A stretch of 18,898 nt of DNA from JAXLYX01 sp046351215 (lineage in GTDB: Bacteria > Myxococcota_A > Polyangia > Polyangiales > Houyiibacteriaceae), in the NCBI GenBank assembly GCA_046351215.1, contig JAXLYX010000046.1:1-18898 (forward strand), in the 5' to 3' direction. The position numbers and the translations under genes were made by a program. The first letter of the stretch is position 1. Each line of letters begins with the position of its first letter. The notes beneath the pieces are model-generated. The model was not told the origin of the DNA. It saw nothing but the letters and a program-made list of their open reading frames with translations, and made no database searches. This document shows, piece after piece, positions 1 through 6,491 of the stretch.

Positions 1-1
1 T

Positions 2-154
2 GTCGAGACCCGCGACGAAGCGCAGGCCGCGCGCGACGCCGGCGCGCACTACGCTCAGGGCTGGTACTTCGCGCGACCCGCTTGCCCGCCGCCCGAGGTG
101 CCGGACTCCGAGCCCGGACGGTCGCGGCCCGTGGGGCGCAACCACCGGACCTGA
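2..154 (+). CDS. C-terminal end of an EAL-domain protein (probable c-di-GMP phosphodiesterase), 5'-truncated by the window edge
   Basis: Frame 2 is open from the left edge to TGA at 152-154 and gives the last 50 residues of a protein. The first residues read VETRDEAQAARDAGAHYAQG followed by WYFARP. This matches the end of EAL domains, whose final motif is roughly GVET-x-EQ...LG...QGY-x-F-x-RP. EAL domains hydrolyse cyclic di-GMP to pGpG in the cytoplasm and so reduce second-messenger levels. About 24 further residues rich in Pro, Arg and Glu follow and look like a disordered tail. The catalytic E-A-L and metal-binding residues lie upstream, outside the window, so activity cannot be judged. 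Associated sensor, GGDEF or REC domains are also unseen. It converges on the FHA/CpaF-like gene with a 10-base gap. The EAL call is a family inference from a short but characteristic motif. Confidence 0.75.
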   Translation, partial: VETRDEAQAARDAGAHYAQGWYFARPACPPPEVPDSEPGRSRPVGRNHRT

Positions 155-155
155 A

Positions 156-176
156 GCGAGCGCGTCAGAAGCTCGC
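156..176. terminator. Weak inverted repeat between converging genes, possible bidirectional terminator
   Basis: GCGAGC (156-161) and GCTCGC (171-176) form a 6-bp stem with a 9-base loop. The repeat spans the gap between the EAL fragment and the converging FHA/CpaF-like gene and includes the latter's stop codon. There is no T-tract on either side, so it is not a classical intrinsic terminator. In GC-rich DNA a stem this short can arise by chance. Confidence 0.2.
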
Positions 177-1934
177 GACCTCGCCCGTCGCCAGGAAGCC
201 CTGGTCGTACCGGTAGAGGGCGCGGCACTCGACCCTGCCGTCGGGGGCGACGAGCACCTCGACCACGCGCTTCACACGGCGGCCTTCGCGCAGCGTCTCG
301 ACCTCGACGAGCACGTTCGCCACGCGCGCGAGGAGCTCGTCGATGGCGTCGGTGGGACCCGTCTGACCGAGACGCGAGAGCAGCCGCAGCGGCGCCAGGG
401 CGTCCTCCTCGACGGGGGCGTGCACGCCGACGACGTTGCCGCCGGCACGGCCGGAGAGGATCCGGACCACCCGCGCGAGCTCGCCGCCCGAGACGTCGTC
501 GATGACGAGGCGATCGGAGCGGAGGCGGGCGGCCTGTTCGAGGACCTCGGGGTAGGTGAGGGCCGCGCGTCCGCGCCCCGCGGCGAGCGCGAGCGTGCCC
601 GGACGATCGACGAAGAGGTCGGGGACGTCCTCGACCGTGACGAGGCGATCCTTCTTCGGAGCGAGGCCCGCGATCGCGCCGACGAGCGTCGTGACGCCGC
701 TGTCGGTCGGCCCGCTGACGAAGACGTTCCGGCCCTCGTGGATCGCGCGCTCGAGGAGCACGCGGATCTCCTGGCTCATCACGCCCCCGGCGACGAGCTC
801 GTCGGCCGAGAGGCCGCGACCGATGCGGCGGATCTCGATGATCGGGCCGCGCACCGCGACGGGCGGGAGGATCACCGTGACGTGGGGCCCGCTCGGGAGG
901 ACGGCCTCGTGGACCGCGTGACGCGGATCGAGGTGCTCGCCCGCGCGCGCGAGCAGACGCTGCGCCACGGTGATCAGCATGGAGCCGTCGCTGAAGCCGC
1001 CGGCGACCGGCTCGAGCCCGTTGCCCTGGTCCGCGTAGACCTGCAGCGGGCCGTTGACGACGATCTCGCGCACGCGTTCGTTCGCGAGGAGGCCCTCGAT
1101 GATGCCGAGACCGACCGACTCGCGGAGCGCCGCGGCGAGCAGGGCCGTGTGGTCCCCGTGCTCGTCGAGCACGCCTTCGGCCGCGAGGTGTCGCACGGCG
1201 CGCTCGATCGCCTTCTCGGCCTCGGCCCAGCGCGCGTGGTCGTCCACGGAGGCCGCGGAGGTCTCGTAGATGTCGAAGTCGGTGGACAGGCGCGCCATGA
1301 GCGCGCGGAACGGATTGTCGCTCCCGACGCCGCCGAGCCCGAGCTCCGTCTCGAGGCCGCGCTGGCCCTTGGCGAGCCCGCCTCGCGTCGGAGGCCCTTC
1401 GCTCGCCACGTGCGTGCGCGGCGGCGCCGGCGTGGCGACCGCGGGGCGGGAAGGCTCGGGAACCGAGGGCTCGTGCTCAGGCTCGATCGTCCGGGCGTGC
1501 TCCGCCGGAACCGGCTTGCGCACCGACGGAACGGGCGGCGGGGGCGGCACGTGCGGCGTCGGCGGCCCGGCCACGGGAACGGGCGAGGGCGCGTTGAATT
1601 CGTCGTTCGGGATCGAGGACGGCTGGCCGCTGTCGCGCACCGCGCCCTCCTGCTCGATCGTCAGGATGAAGTCGCCGATGTAGATCTTGTCGCCGGGCTT
1701 CACGACGAGCGGCGACGTGATCTTCCGACCGTTCACGTAGGTGCCGTTGGTGCTCTTCAGGTCGACCACGATGAAGCGGCCGTCCTTGAGCACGAGGCGC
1801 GAGTGGCGCTTCGAGACGTTGCCCTTGCCCAGGATGATGTCGTTGCCCTGGACGCGACCGATCGTCACTTCGTTCTGGTCGAAGACCTCACGGCGTTGCG
1901 AGCCGCCCTTTTCGGTGATGACGATGGCGAACAT
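165..1934 (-). CDS. FHA domain protein fused to a CpaF/type II-IV secretion ATPase-like domain with a degenerate Walker A motif
   Basis: A 589-residue protein. Residues about 20-95 are an FHA phosphothreonine-binding domain: G26-R27, S41-x-R43-H44 and S61-T-N63-G64 with N68-G69 match the conserved ligand-binding loop residues. A Pro-rich linker covers about 100-190. Residues about 205-589 resemble CpaF, the hexameric ATPase of Tad pili and related secretion systems. The Walker A position reads GPTDSGVTT (408-416), with Val414 in place of the catalytic lysine. The Asp-box (VTVEDVPDL), the Walker B region (LVIDDVSGGE, Asp480 where CpaF has Glu) and a VHA His-box are recognisable but altered. 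The ATG at 1934 is chosen because FHA homology begins there and a weak GAGGG lies just upstream; the frame also opens further upstream from 2048. No tad/cpa pilus genes are nearby. I infer a phospho-dependent regulatory or scaffold protein rather than an active pilus motor. Confidence 0.85.
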   Translation of the reverse strand: MFAIVITEKGGSQRREVFDQNEVTIGRVQGNDIILGKGNVSKRHSRLVLKDGRFIVVDLKSTNGTYVNGRKITSPLVVKPGDKIYIGDFILTIEQEGAVRDSGQPSSIPNDEFNAPSPVPVAGPPTPHVPPPPPVPSVRKPVPAEHARTIEPEHEPSVPEPSRPAVATPAPPRTHVASEGPPTRGGLAKGQRGLETELGLGGVGSDNPFRALMARLSTDFDIYETSAASVDDHARWAEAEKAIERAVRHLAAEGVLDEHGDHTALLAAALRESVGLGIIEGLLANERVREIVVNGPLQVYADQGNGLEPVAGGFSDGSMLITVAQRLLARAGEHLDPRHAVHEAVLPSGPHVTVILPPVAVRGPIIEIRRIGRGLSADELVAGGVMSQEIRVLLERAIHEGRNVFVSGPTDSGVTTLVGAIAGLAPKKDRLVTVEDVPDLFVDRPGTLALAAGRGRAALTYPEVLEQAARLRSDRLVIDDVSGGELARVVRILSGRAGGNVVGVHAPVEEDALAPLRLLSRLGQTGPTDAIDELLARVANVLVEVETLREGRRVKRVVEVLVAPDGRVECRALYRYDQGFLATGEVASF

Positions 1935-1985
1935 GGTCCCTCGGCCTGGCGCGCCGCCCGGGAAGGCAGGACGACGCGAGCCCGC

Positions 1986-2014
1986 ATTGCATCGGAACCC
2001 GCCTCCCGAGTCAA
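1986..2014 (-). promoter_or_regulatory. Sigma-70-like promoter for the FHA/CpaF-like gene
   Basis: On the minus strand, TTGACT (2009-2014) is followed after 17 bases by TGCAAT (1986-1991). This matches the housekeeping consensus at 5/6 for -35 and 4/6 for -10 with ideal spacing. It would give a 5' leader of about 45 bases before the ATG at 1934. It is the best conventional promoter I can see in the window. Nothing else is evident in the 163-base gap 1935-2097. Confidence 0.5.
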
Positions 2015-2097
2015 GAAAGACGTAGGAATTCCGTGCGCTTCCGGGCAACCGGGTGGGGAGGCCGGCGCCGTGGTCGCACTCCCGTCGGTCGTTCGGC

Positions 2098-4893
2098 TCA
2101 GTCGTCGAGCAGCCGCAGGCCGGGCGGCAGCGATTCGCCGAAGACCCGGCGCTCGTCCGCCGCCTCGAGGTGTGTGACCTCTCTCACCATCCGGACCCAG
2201 GCGGCGCTCGCCCCCGCCTTCTCGAGCCTCGCCGCGACCCGTTCCCGGGTCTCGACGGGCAGGTCCCGGGTCCGATCCCCGCTCGCACGGGCCAGGAGGG
2301 TCGCCGCGAAGGCGGCCGCCTTCGCCTTCTCCCAGTCGGCGGCCAGGCAGGCCTCGACCCAGGGGCCGACGACCGAGGGCGGGACGACCGTGTGGGCGCT
2401 GCCGTAGAAGGGGACCCGGGCTCCCAGGCGTCCGACGCTCCACCAGGCCTGGGGGTTCTCGCCGTGGGACACGAGGCGCTCGACGACGTAGCCGCCGATC
2501 CGAGCCTTGGTCTCCGCGGGCAGGTGCTCGAGCACGCCGACGAGGCTGATCATCTCGTCGACTCCGAGCTTCTTCGGGCCCGGAGGGCGCGGCTTCGGAC
2601 GCGGCGACGGAGGCTCGAGGTAGAACTCGAGGCCGTCCAGGATCCTCGCCTGCATCTTCGCGTCGAGGCCGCCCGCGATGCGACGGAAGAGGGTCCAGAG
2701 CTCGGCCCAGTTCTGCGTCTCGGGCTGGAACTGCACGCCCTGATCGAAGACCGGCTCGATCTGCTTCACGCGCCACTCGTCGAGCGGATAGCCGGTGCCG
2801 GGACGCAGCGTGTAGCCGACGAGGTTGAACCAGACGCGCTCGTGGTCCGCGCTGCGCCGGCGATGCTTCAGACCGGCCAGGAGGGCGGAGAAGAGCTCGC
2901 GGCAGAGCGCCGTGTCCCAGCCCTCGCGCGGGCCGAGGATCTTCTCGAGATCGTTCCGGAGGCGCTTCACGTCCTTCGGGTTCGCGTCGCTCTGGCTCTT
3001 GCCGTAGCAGCCGCGGATCGCCTCGGTCGCCTCGTGGAAGCGCGGATGGAGCTGGGTCACGCGGCGGGCCGCGACGGACTCTCCACCCATGCCACGGAGC
3101 TGGAATTCGAGCTTGAAACGACGGCCCGGGGCCCCCTGCTCGACGCAGCTCATCTCGATCGTGCCGACCTCCGTGAGGGCCGTGACGAGACCGACCGGGA
3201 TCTCCTTCGCTTCCTGCTTCTCGTCGCCGAGCACCGCCGCGATCGTCGGGAGCTCGACGTAGCGCTCGTCGTCGATCGTCACGAGGTCGCCGGGCCGTAC
3301 GTAGGCGACGTCGCTCGTCGTCGAGACGAGGTGGAAGCGGACGGGCCGTCCGAGGCGGAGCGAGAACGTCCGCCGCTCGAGCGGGATCTCCTCGCCCTCC
3401 TCGGAGCCGCGCGGGAGGAGGCAGACGCCCTCGCGCACGCCGTCCTTCTCGCCGAGCACGAGGAAGTAGCTGCGGGCGGAGCCGCCTCCGATCTTCAGGC
3501 CGAAGCCGCGTCGCGCGAGGCCGTAGGCCGCGGCGCCGTGGGCGACGGCGAGGTCCGGGAGGTCGTTCTCGAGCACGCGCACCGGGGCCCCTCGCCAGGT
3601 CGAGAGGACCTCGACGATGCGATCGCGGAGCGGAGGCCCGTTGAACACGCCGCCGTTCAGCAGCACGGCGTCGGGCACGGCCAGCCGACCGGGCTCGGGG
3701 GCGCGATCGCCGAGCGCCTCGCGCGCGAGCTCGTCGTGCCGCGCGAGGAACTCGGCGAGGTGACGCGTGATCGCGGCGTCGGCGACGTAGGGGAGGCCGA
3801 ACTCGACGATCGCGCTCTTGCGGCGTGCGGGACGGGCGTCCGAGTCGACGCTCGGGAAGAAGCCGTCGCGCACGAGCGCGAGGACGTCCTCGCGCGCGAT
3901 CTCCGCCGAGACGGCCCCGCCGACGAGCCGCGAGCCCGTTCCGAGGACGGTCACGCGCACCGACTCGGGCGCGCCGTCCGAGAGCAGCCGTTCCTTCGCG
4001 AGGCGGCATTGGTAGAGCAGCTGCGCGAAGCGTCCGGCGCCGAGCGACTGCGCGCCGAGCTTCTCCTCGACCTTCCGCGCGAGGGCGAGGTCCATGTTGT
4101 CGCCGCCGAGCATCAGGTGCTCGCCGACGGCGATGCGCGTCAGGCGGGGCCCGCTCTCGCGGAGCTCGATCTTCACGAGCGTGAGATCGGTGGTGCCTCC
4201 GCCGACGTCGACGACGAGGGCCAGGCGCACGTCGTGGAGCGCCTCCTCGAGCTTCGTCCGGTTCGCGTCGAGGAAGTGGTAGAAGGCCGCCTGCGGCTCC
4301 TCGACGAGGCGCACGCGCGGCAGCCCGGCGCGTCGCGCCGCCTCGATCGTGAGCGCCCGCGCCCCTTCGTCGAAGGACGCGGGGACGGTCAGCACGACCT
4401 CCTGCTTCGCGAGCGGATGGTCGGGATGCGCCTCGTTCCACGAATCCGACAGGCGCCGCAGATAGCTCGCGGACGCGTCGACGGGGCTCGTCTTCGGGAC
4501 CTCCGCCGGTGCACCCCAGGGGAGGATCGGCGCCATCCGATCGACCGCGGTGTGCGAGAGCCAGCTCTTCGCGCTCGTGACGAGCCGACCGGGAACCTTG
4601 GCGCCGAGCTCGAGGGCGAAGCGACCCACGACCGCGGTCACGGCCGGGATCTCTCCTTCGGTGTCGCGGCTCGAGAGCTCGAGCGCGTCGGCCGGGAGCT
4701 CGCCCTCGGCCGGATGGAAGCGGGCCGACGGGAGGAGCGGCTTCGCCTCGACCTCGCCGGTCGAGACCTGCTGGGCGATCGGGAAGACGCGCACCTCCGG
4801 AACGTCGGCCGTGGTGCGGGTGTCGGCGTACGCGACCACCGTGTGGGTGGTCCCGAGATCGACGCCGACGAGGAAGCGGGACGGCTCGGCCAT
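2098..4893 (-). CDS. Hsp70 (DnaK-like) family protein with a long C-terminal DnaK-related region (DUF3731-like)
   Basis: A 931-residue protein, much longer than classical DnaK (about 640). Hsp70 nucleotide-binding signatures are clear: phosphate-1 loop VGVDLGTTHT (9-18), connect motif RLVEEPQAAF (195-204), phosphate-2 motif VVDVGGGTTDL (227-237), and an adenosine-type motif VLLNGGVFNG further on. The region after about residue 560 lacks the usual DnaK substrate-binding signature and EEVD-type tail. It resembles the 'DNA-K related protein' family (DUF3731, PF12531), which occurs fused to Hsp70 ATPase domains. The natural substrate of that group is not known to me. I infer a cytoplasmic chaperone-like ATPase. 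The ATG at 4893 is chosen because the phosphate-1 loop starts eight residues later; the frame extends upstream to 5094 but carries no recognisable sequence. A TACACT hexamer ends 8 bases before the start. No DnaJ or GrpE gene is nearby. Confidence 0.9.
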   Translation of the reverse strand: MAEPSRFLVGVDLGTTHTVVAYADTRTTADVPEVRVFPIAQQVSTGEVEAKPLLPSARFHPAEGELPADALELSSRDTEGEIPAVTAVVGRFALELGAKVPGRLVTSAKSWLSHTAVDRMAPILPWGAPAEVPKTSPVDASASYLRRLSDSWNEAHPDHPLAKQEVVLTVPASFDEGARALTIEAARRAGLPRVRLVEEPQAAFYHFLDANRTKLEEALHDVRLALVVDVGGGTTDLTLVKIELRESGPRLTRIAVGEHLMLGGDNMDLALARKVEEKLGAQSLGAGRFAQLLYQCRLAKERLLSDGAPESVRVTVLGTGSRLVGGAVSAEIAREDVLALVRDGFFPSVDSDARPARRKSAIVEFGLPYVADAAITRHLAEFLARHDELAREALGDRAPEPGRLAVPDAVLLNGGVFNGPPLRDRIVEVLSTWRGAPVRVLENDLPDLAVAHGAAAYGLARRGFGLKIGGGSARSYFLVLGEKDGVREGVCLLPRGSEEGEEIPLERRTFSLRLGRPVRFHLVSTTSDVAYVRPGDLVTIDDERYVELPTIAAVLGDEKQEAKEIPVGLVTALTEVGTIEMSCVEQGAPGRRFKLEFQLRGMGGESVAARRVTQLHPRFHEATEAIRGCYGKSQSDANPKDVKRLRNDLEKILGPREGWDTALCRELFSALLAGLKHRRRSADHERVWFNLVGYTLRPGTGYPLDEWRVKQIEPVFDQGVQFQPETQNWAELWTLFRRIAGGLDAKMQARILDGLEFYLEPPSPRPKPRPPGPKKLGVDEMISLVGVLEHLPAETKARIGGYVVERLVSHGENPQAWWSVGRLGARVPFYGSAHTVVPPSVVGPWVEACLAADWEKAKAAAFAATLLARASGDRTRDLPVETRERVAARLEKAGASAAWVRMVREVTHLEAADERRVFGESLPPGLRLLDD

Positions 4894-4901
4894 CGCGCCC
4901 G

Positions 4902-4907
4902 AGTGTA
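4902..4907 (-). promoter_or_regulatory. Candidate -10 element (TACACT) for leaderless transcription of the hsp70-family gene
   Basis: On the minus strand TACACT is followed by CGGGCGCG and then the ATG at 4893. The 8-base spacing would put transcription start at or within two bases of the start codon. There is no Shine-Dalgarno sequence between it and the ATG. No good -35 is visible: 17 bases upstream is GTGGAT. Confidence 0.4.
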
Positions 4908-4949
4908 GGCCGTCCCCCGGAGCGATCCACTCTCCCGTGTCCCCGCCCG

Positions 4950-4970
4950 CGCCCGAGCCCCCGTCGGGCG
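4950..4970. promoter_or_regulatory. Perfect 7-bp inverted repeat in the hsp70/response-regulator divergent region
   Basis: CGCCCGA (4950-4956) and TCGGGCG (4964-4970) are separated by 7 bases. It lies in the 178-base gap between the divergent Hsp70 and response-regulator genes, about 45 bases beyond the hsp70 -10-like hexamer. It could be an operator for a dimeric regulator or a transcript hairpin. It is not a CIRCE element, whose sequence differs. The rest of the gap is GC-rich with no ORF I would support. Confidence 0.3.
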
Positions 4971-5056
4971 GTGTGCGAGCGTCGCCGACCCCGTCGCCCG
5001 GAAGGCGGAATGCCCACCGATTCCGTAGGTTTCCACTGCAAGGCGTAGTCGAGGGG

Positions 5057-5065
5057 TGATACCCT
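5057..5065 (+). promoter_or_regulatory. Candidate extended -10 (TGA-TACCCT) for leaderless transcription of the response regulator
   Basis: TG at 5057-5058, one base, then TACCCT (5060-5065) form an extended -10 pattern. CGGCCC (6 bases) then separates it from the ATG at 5072, so the predicted +1 coincides with the A of the start codon. There is no Shine-Dalgarno. CTGCAA lies 18 bases upstream as a weak -35. The hexamer is also overlapped by the inverted repeat GAGGG-N6-CCCTC (5051-5066), a possible operator. Confidence 0.5.
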
Positions 5066-5071
5066 CGGCCC

Positions 5072-5671
5072 ATGTCGGCTGGGTTCCTCATCATCGAAGA
5101 CGAGCCGTCCGTCGCGCGCTCGCTCTCCCGTTACTTCCGCAAGCATCGGCCCGTGACGCTCGCGTCGAGCCTCGCCGAGGCCCGAAACGCGCTCTCCGAC
5201 GGCCGCATCTGGAGCGGCATCGTCCTCGACCTCGTCCTCCCGGACGGCTCGGGCATCGAGCTGCTCGAGGAGCTCCGGAACAAGCACGTGGGCACGCCCG
5301 TCCTCGTGATCACGGGCGAGTTCAACCGCGACATCGTGAACAAGGCGCAGTCGCTGCGCGCCGAGTACGTCTGCAAGCCGGCCTCCGCCGAGAACCTCGC
5401 TCCCTTCATCCAGACGGCGCTGGCGCGCGAGCGCGTCGGCGACGAGACGATCGGCACGCGCATCGACGGGCTGACCAAGCAGCTCGGCCTGACGAAGCGC
5501 GAATCGGAGCTCCTCTCGCTCGCATGCGACGGCCTCTCGCGTCGCGACCTGGCGGAGAAGCTCGGCGTCGCCGAGAACACCGTGAAGGCCCAGATCCGGT
5601 CGCTGCTCAAGAAGAGCGGCGCGCGCAGCCTCGCGACGCTCGCGCAGCAGGTGCTCCGCGGTCAGGAGTGA
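5072..5671 (+). CDS. NarL/FixJ-type response regulator: receiver domain plus LuxR-type helix-turn-helix
   Basis: A 199-residue two-domain regulator. The receiver domain covers about residues 4-115: acidic pocket IIEDEP (7-12), phospho-acceptor Asp53 in IVLDLVLPDG, Thr81 in VITGE, and Lys102 in CKPAS. These are all the residues needed for aspartyl phosphorylation. A linker leads to a C-terminal LuxR/GerE-type DNA-binding domain (about 135-195) containing LTKRESELL, GLSRRDLAEKLGVAENTVKA and LLKKSGA, the classic recognition-helix pattern. It is expected to dimerise on phosphorylation and control transcription. No histidine kinase is present in the window, so it is an orphan here. It is divergent from hsp70 and converges on the V4R/DUF2378-like gene with a 24-base gap. 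The start is fixed by the receiver fold beginning at once and by the TACCCT hexamer 6 bases upstream. Confidence 0.93.
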   Translation: MSAGFLIIEDEPSVARSLSRYFRKHRPVTLASSLAEARNALSDGRIWSGIVLDLVLPDGSGIELLEELRNKHVGTPVLVITGEFNRDIVNKAQSLRAEYVCKPASAENLAPFIQTALARERVGDETIGTRIDGLTKQLGLTKRESELLSLACDGLSRRDLAEKLGVAENTVKAQIRSLLKKSGARSLATLAQQVLRGQE

Positions 5672-5695
5672 TCGCCGAGGGACCGCGAGCGCGCC

Positions 5696-6412
5696 TCATC
5701 CGCCCCAGGTGATGACCTGTCGGCAGGCGGGGGAGCCGTCCGCCACGCAGGCCGTGCGCTCCACCTTCACGTTCTTGCAGCCGAGCTCCTCGTAGATGAT
5801 GCGACCCGAGGAGGCGTTCATCTCGCAGAGCACCGGATGATGGCTCCGCCACTCGGCGATCACCGAGACGTGCTTCGTGGGCGACTCGATGGTCTTCGTG
5901 ACGATCCCGGTGTCGTAGTAGCGGTCCCACAGCGCCTGGGCGCGGTTCGCGTAGCGCTCCGGCGTCATGAAGAGCTGGAAGAGGACTTTGTAGACCCCGC
6001 GGAGATTCGCGCGGATGATGGCCTCGGCGCCGGCGTCGGCGAGCTCGGTCCGCTGCTTCGCCGAGAGGCCGCGGGTCATGCCGTTCAGGAGGCCGTGTGC
6101 GAGCGTCGCCGGGTACCAGACGTTCGCGAGCACGCCGTGGCCGGCGGACTTCGCATCGAGGTGCTGTTTCAGCTCCGCGGGAAGGGCGTCGACCACCGCC
6201 CGGAGCCGGTCCTCTCCGTGGGTGCGTGCGTACCAGTCGAGGAGGCGTTCGAACGCCAGCCCCTTCACGTGGGGTTCGTTCGACGCCTGCGGCGCGGTCG
6301 CGGGGGCAGCCATGTCCCCAGGGTCCATCCGAGCGCCGTTCGGGGCAAGGGGGGTGCCGACGCTCGTGCGGTCGACCCGATCGGAAGGCTTCGCCGTCCG
6401 GTCTTCTTCCAT
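5696..6412 (-). CDS. Hypothetical protein resembling the V4R / DUF2378 (TIGR02265)-type domain proteins of myxobacteria
   Basis: About 238 residues from the ATG at 6412. The first 40-45 are polar and low in conserved character. From about residue 50 (VKGLAFERLLDWYARTHGED) the protein is compact and helical. It ends with an ACVADGSPACRQVITW segment, a Cys-x(6-8)-Cys close like that of V4R-type domains and the DUF2378 paralogues described in Myxococcus xanthus. Those families are thought to bind small ligands or act in sensing, but I cannot assign a ligand. There is no signal peptide or membrane segment, so it is probably cytosolic. Start choice is uncertain: ATGs at 6412, 6328 and 6313 are all possible and none has a convincing ribosome site. 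The first 27 codons after 6412 show weaker G/C third-position bias than the body. It is transcribed divergently from the exporter operon. Confidence 0.7.
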   Translation of the reverse strand: MEEDRTAKPSDRVDRTSVGTPLAPNGARMDPGDMAAPATAPQASNEPHVKGLAFERLLDWYARTHGEDRLRAVVDALPAELKQHLDAKSAGHGVLANVWYPATLAHGLLNGMTRGLSAKQRTELADAGAEAIIRANLRGVYKVLFQLFMTPERYANRAQALWDRYYDTGIVTKTIESPTKHVSVIAEWRSHHPVLCEMNASSGRIIYEELGCKNVKVERTACVADGSPACRQVITWGG

Positions 6413-6421
6413 CGTTCGAGA

Positions 6422-6441
6422 AAACCGTCGCTCGAAACCGT
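6422..6441. repeat. 7-bp direct repeat AAACCGT, 13 bp apart, between the V4R-like gene and the exporter operon
   Basis: AAACCGT occurs at 6422-6428 and 6435-6441, each preceded by TCGA or TCGAGA. The 79-base divergent gap is visibly more AT-rich than its surroundings. The repeat could be a pair of regulator half-sites on the same DNA face. For the exporter, TTACAG at about 6475 is a possible -10 with TTTCCA 16 bases upstream, but both are weak. Confidence 0.3.
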
Positions 6442-6491
6442 GATTTTCCCCATTTCCAGGACGCATTCCAAGTCTTACAGAGTAGCAAGAC

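Noticed and set aside
165..1934. Interpretation as the motor of a Tad/Flp pilus locus
   Set aside because: No pilin, TadB/C, CpaB, secretin or prepilin peptidase genes are nearby, and the Walker A lysine is missing.
420..2177. 585-codon open frame on the + strand opposite the FHA/CpaF-like gene
   Set aside because: It is antisense to a gene with clear domains, has an Arg/Asp/Ala-rich composition with no recognisable motif, and is expected by chance in very GC-rich DNA.
1865..5287. Open frames of about 1,140 codons (-) and 951 codons (+, 2053-4908) over the Hsp70 gene
   Set aside because: Both are Arg- or Glu-rich shadow frames of the Hsp70-family gene with no domain signatures. The real frame carries all Hsp70 motifs.
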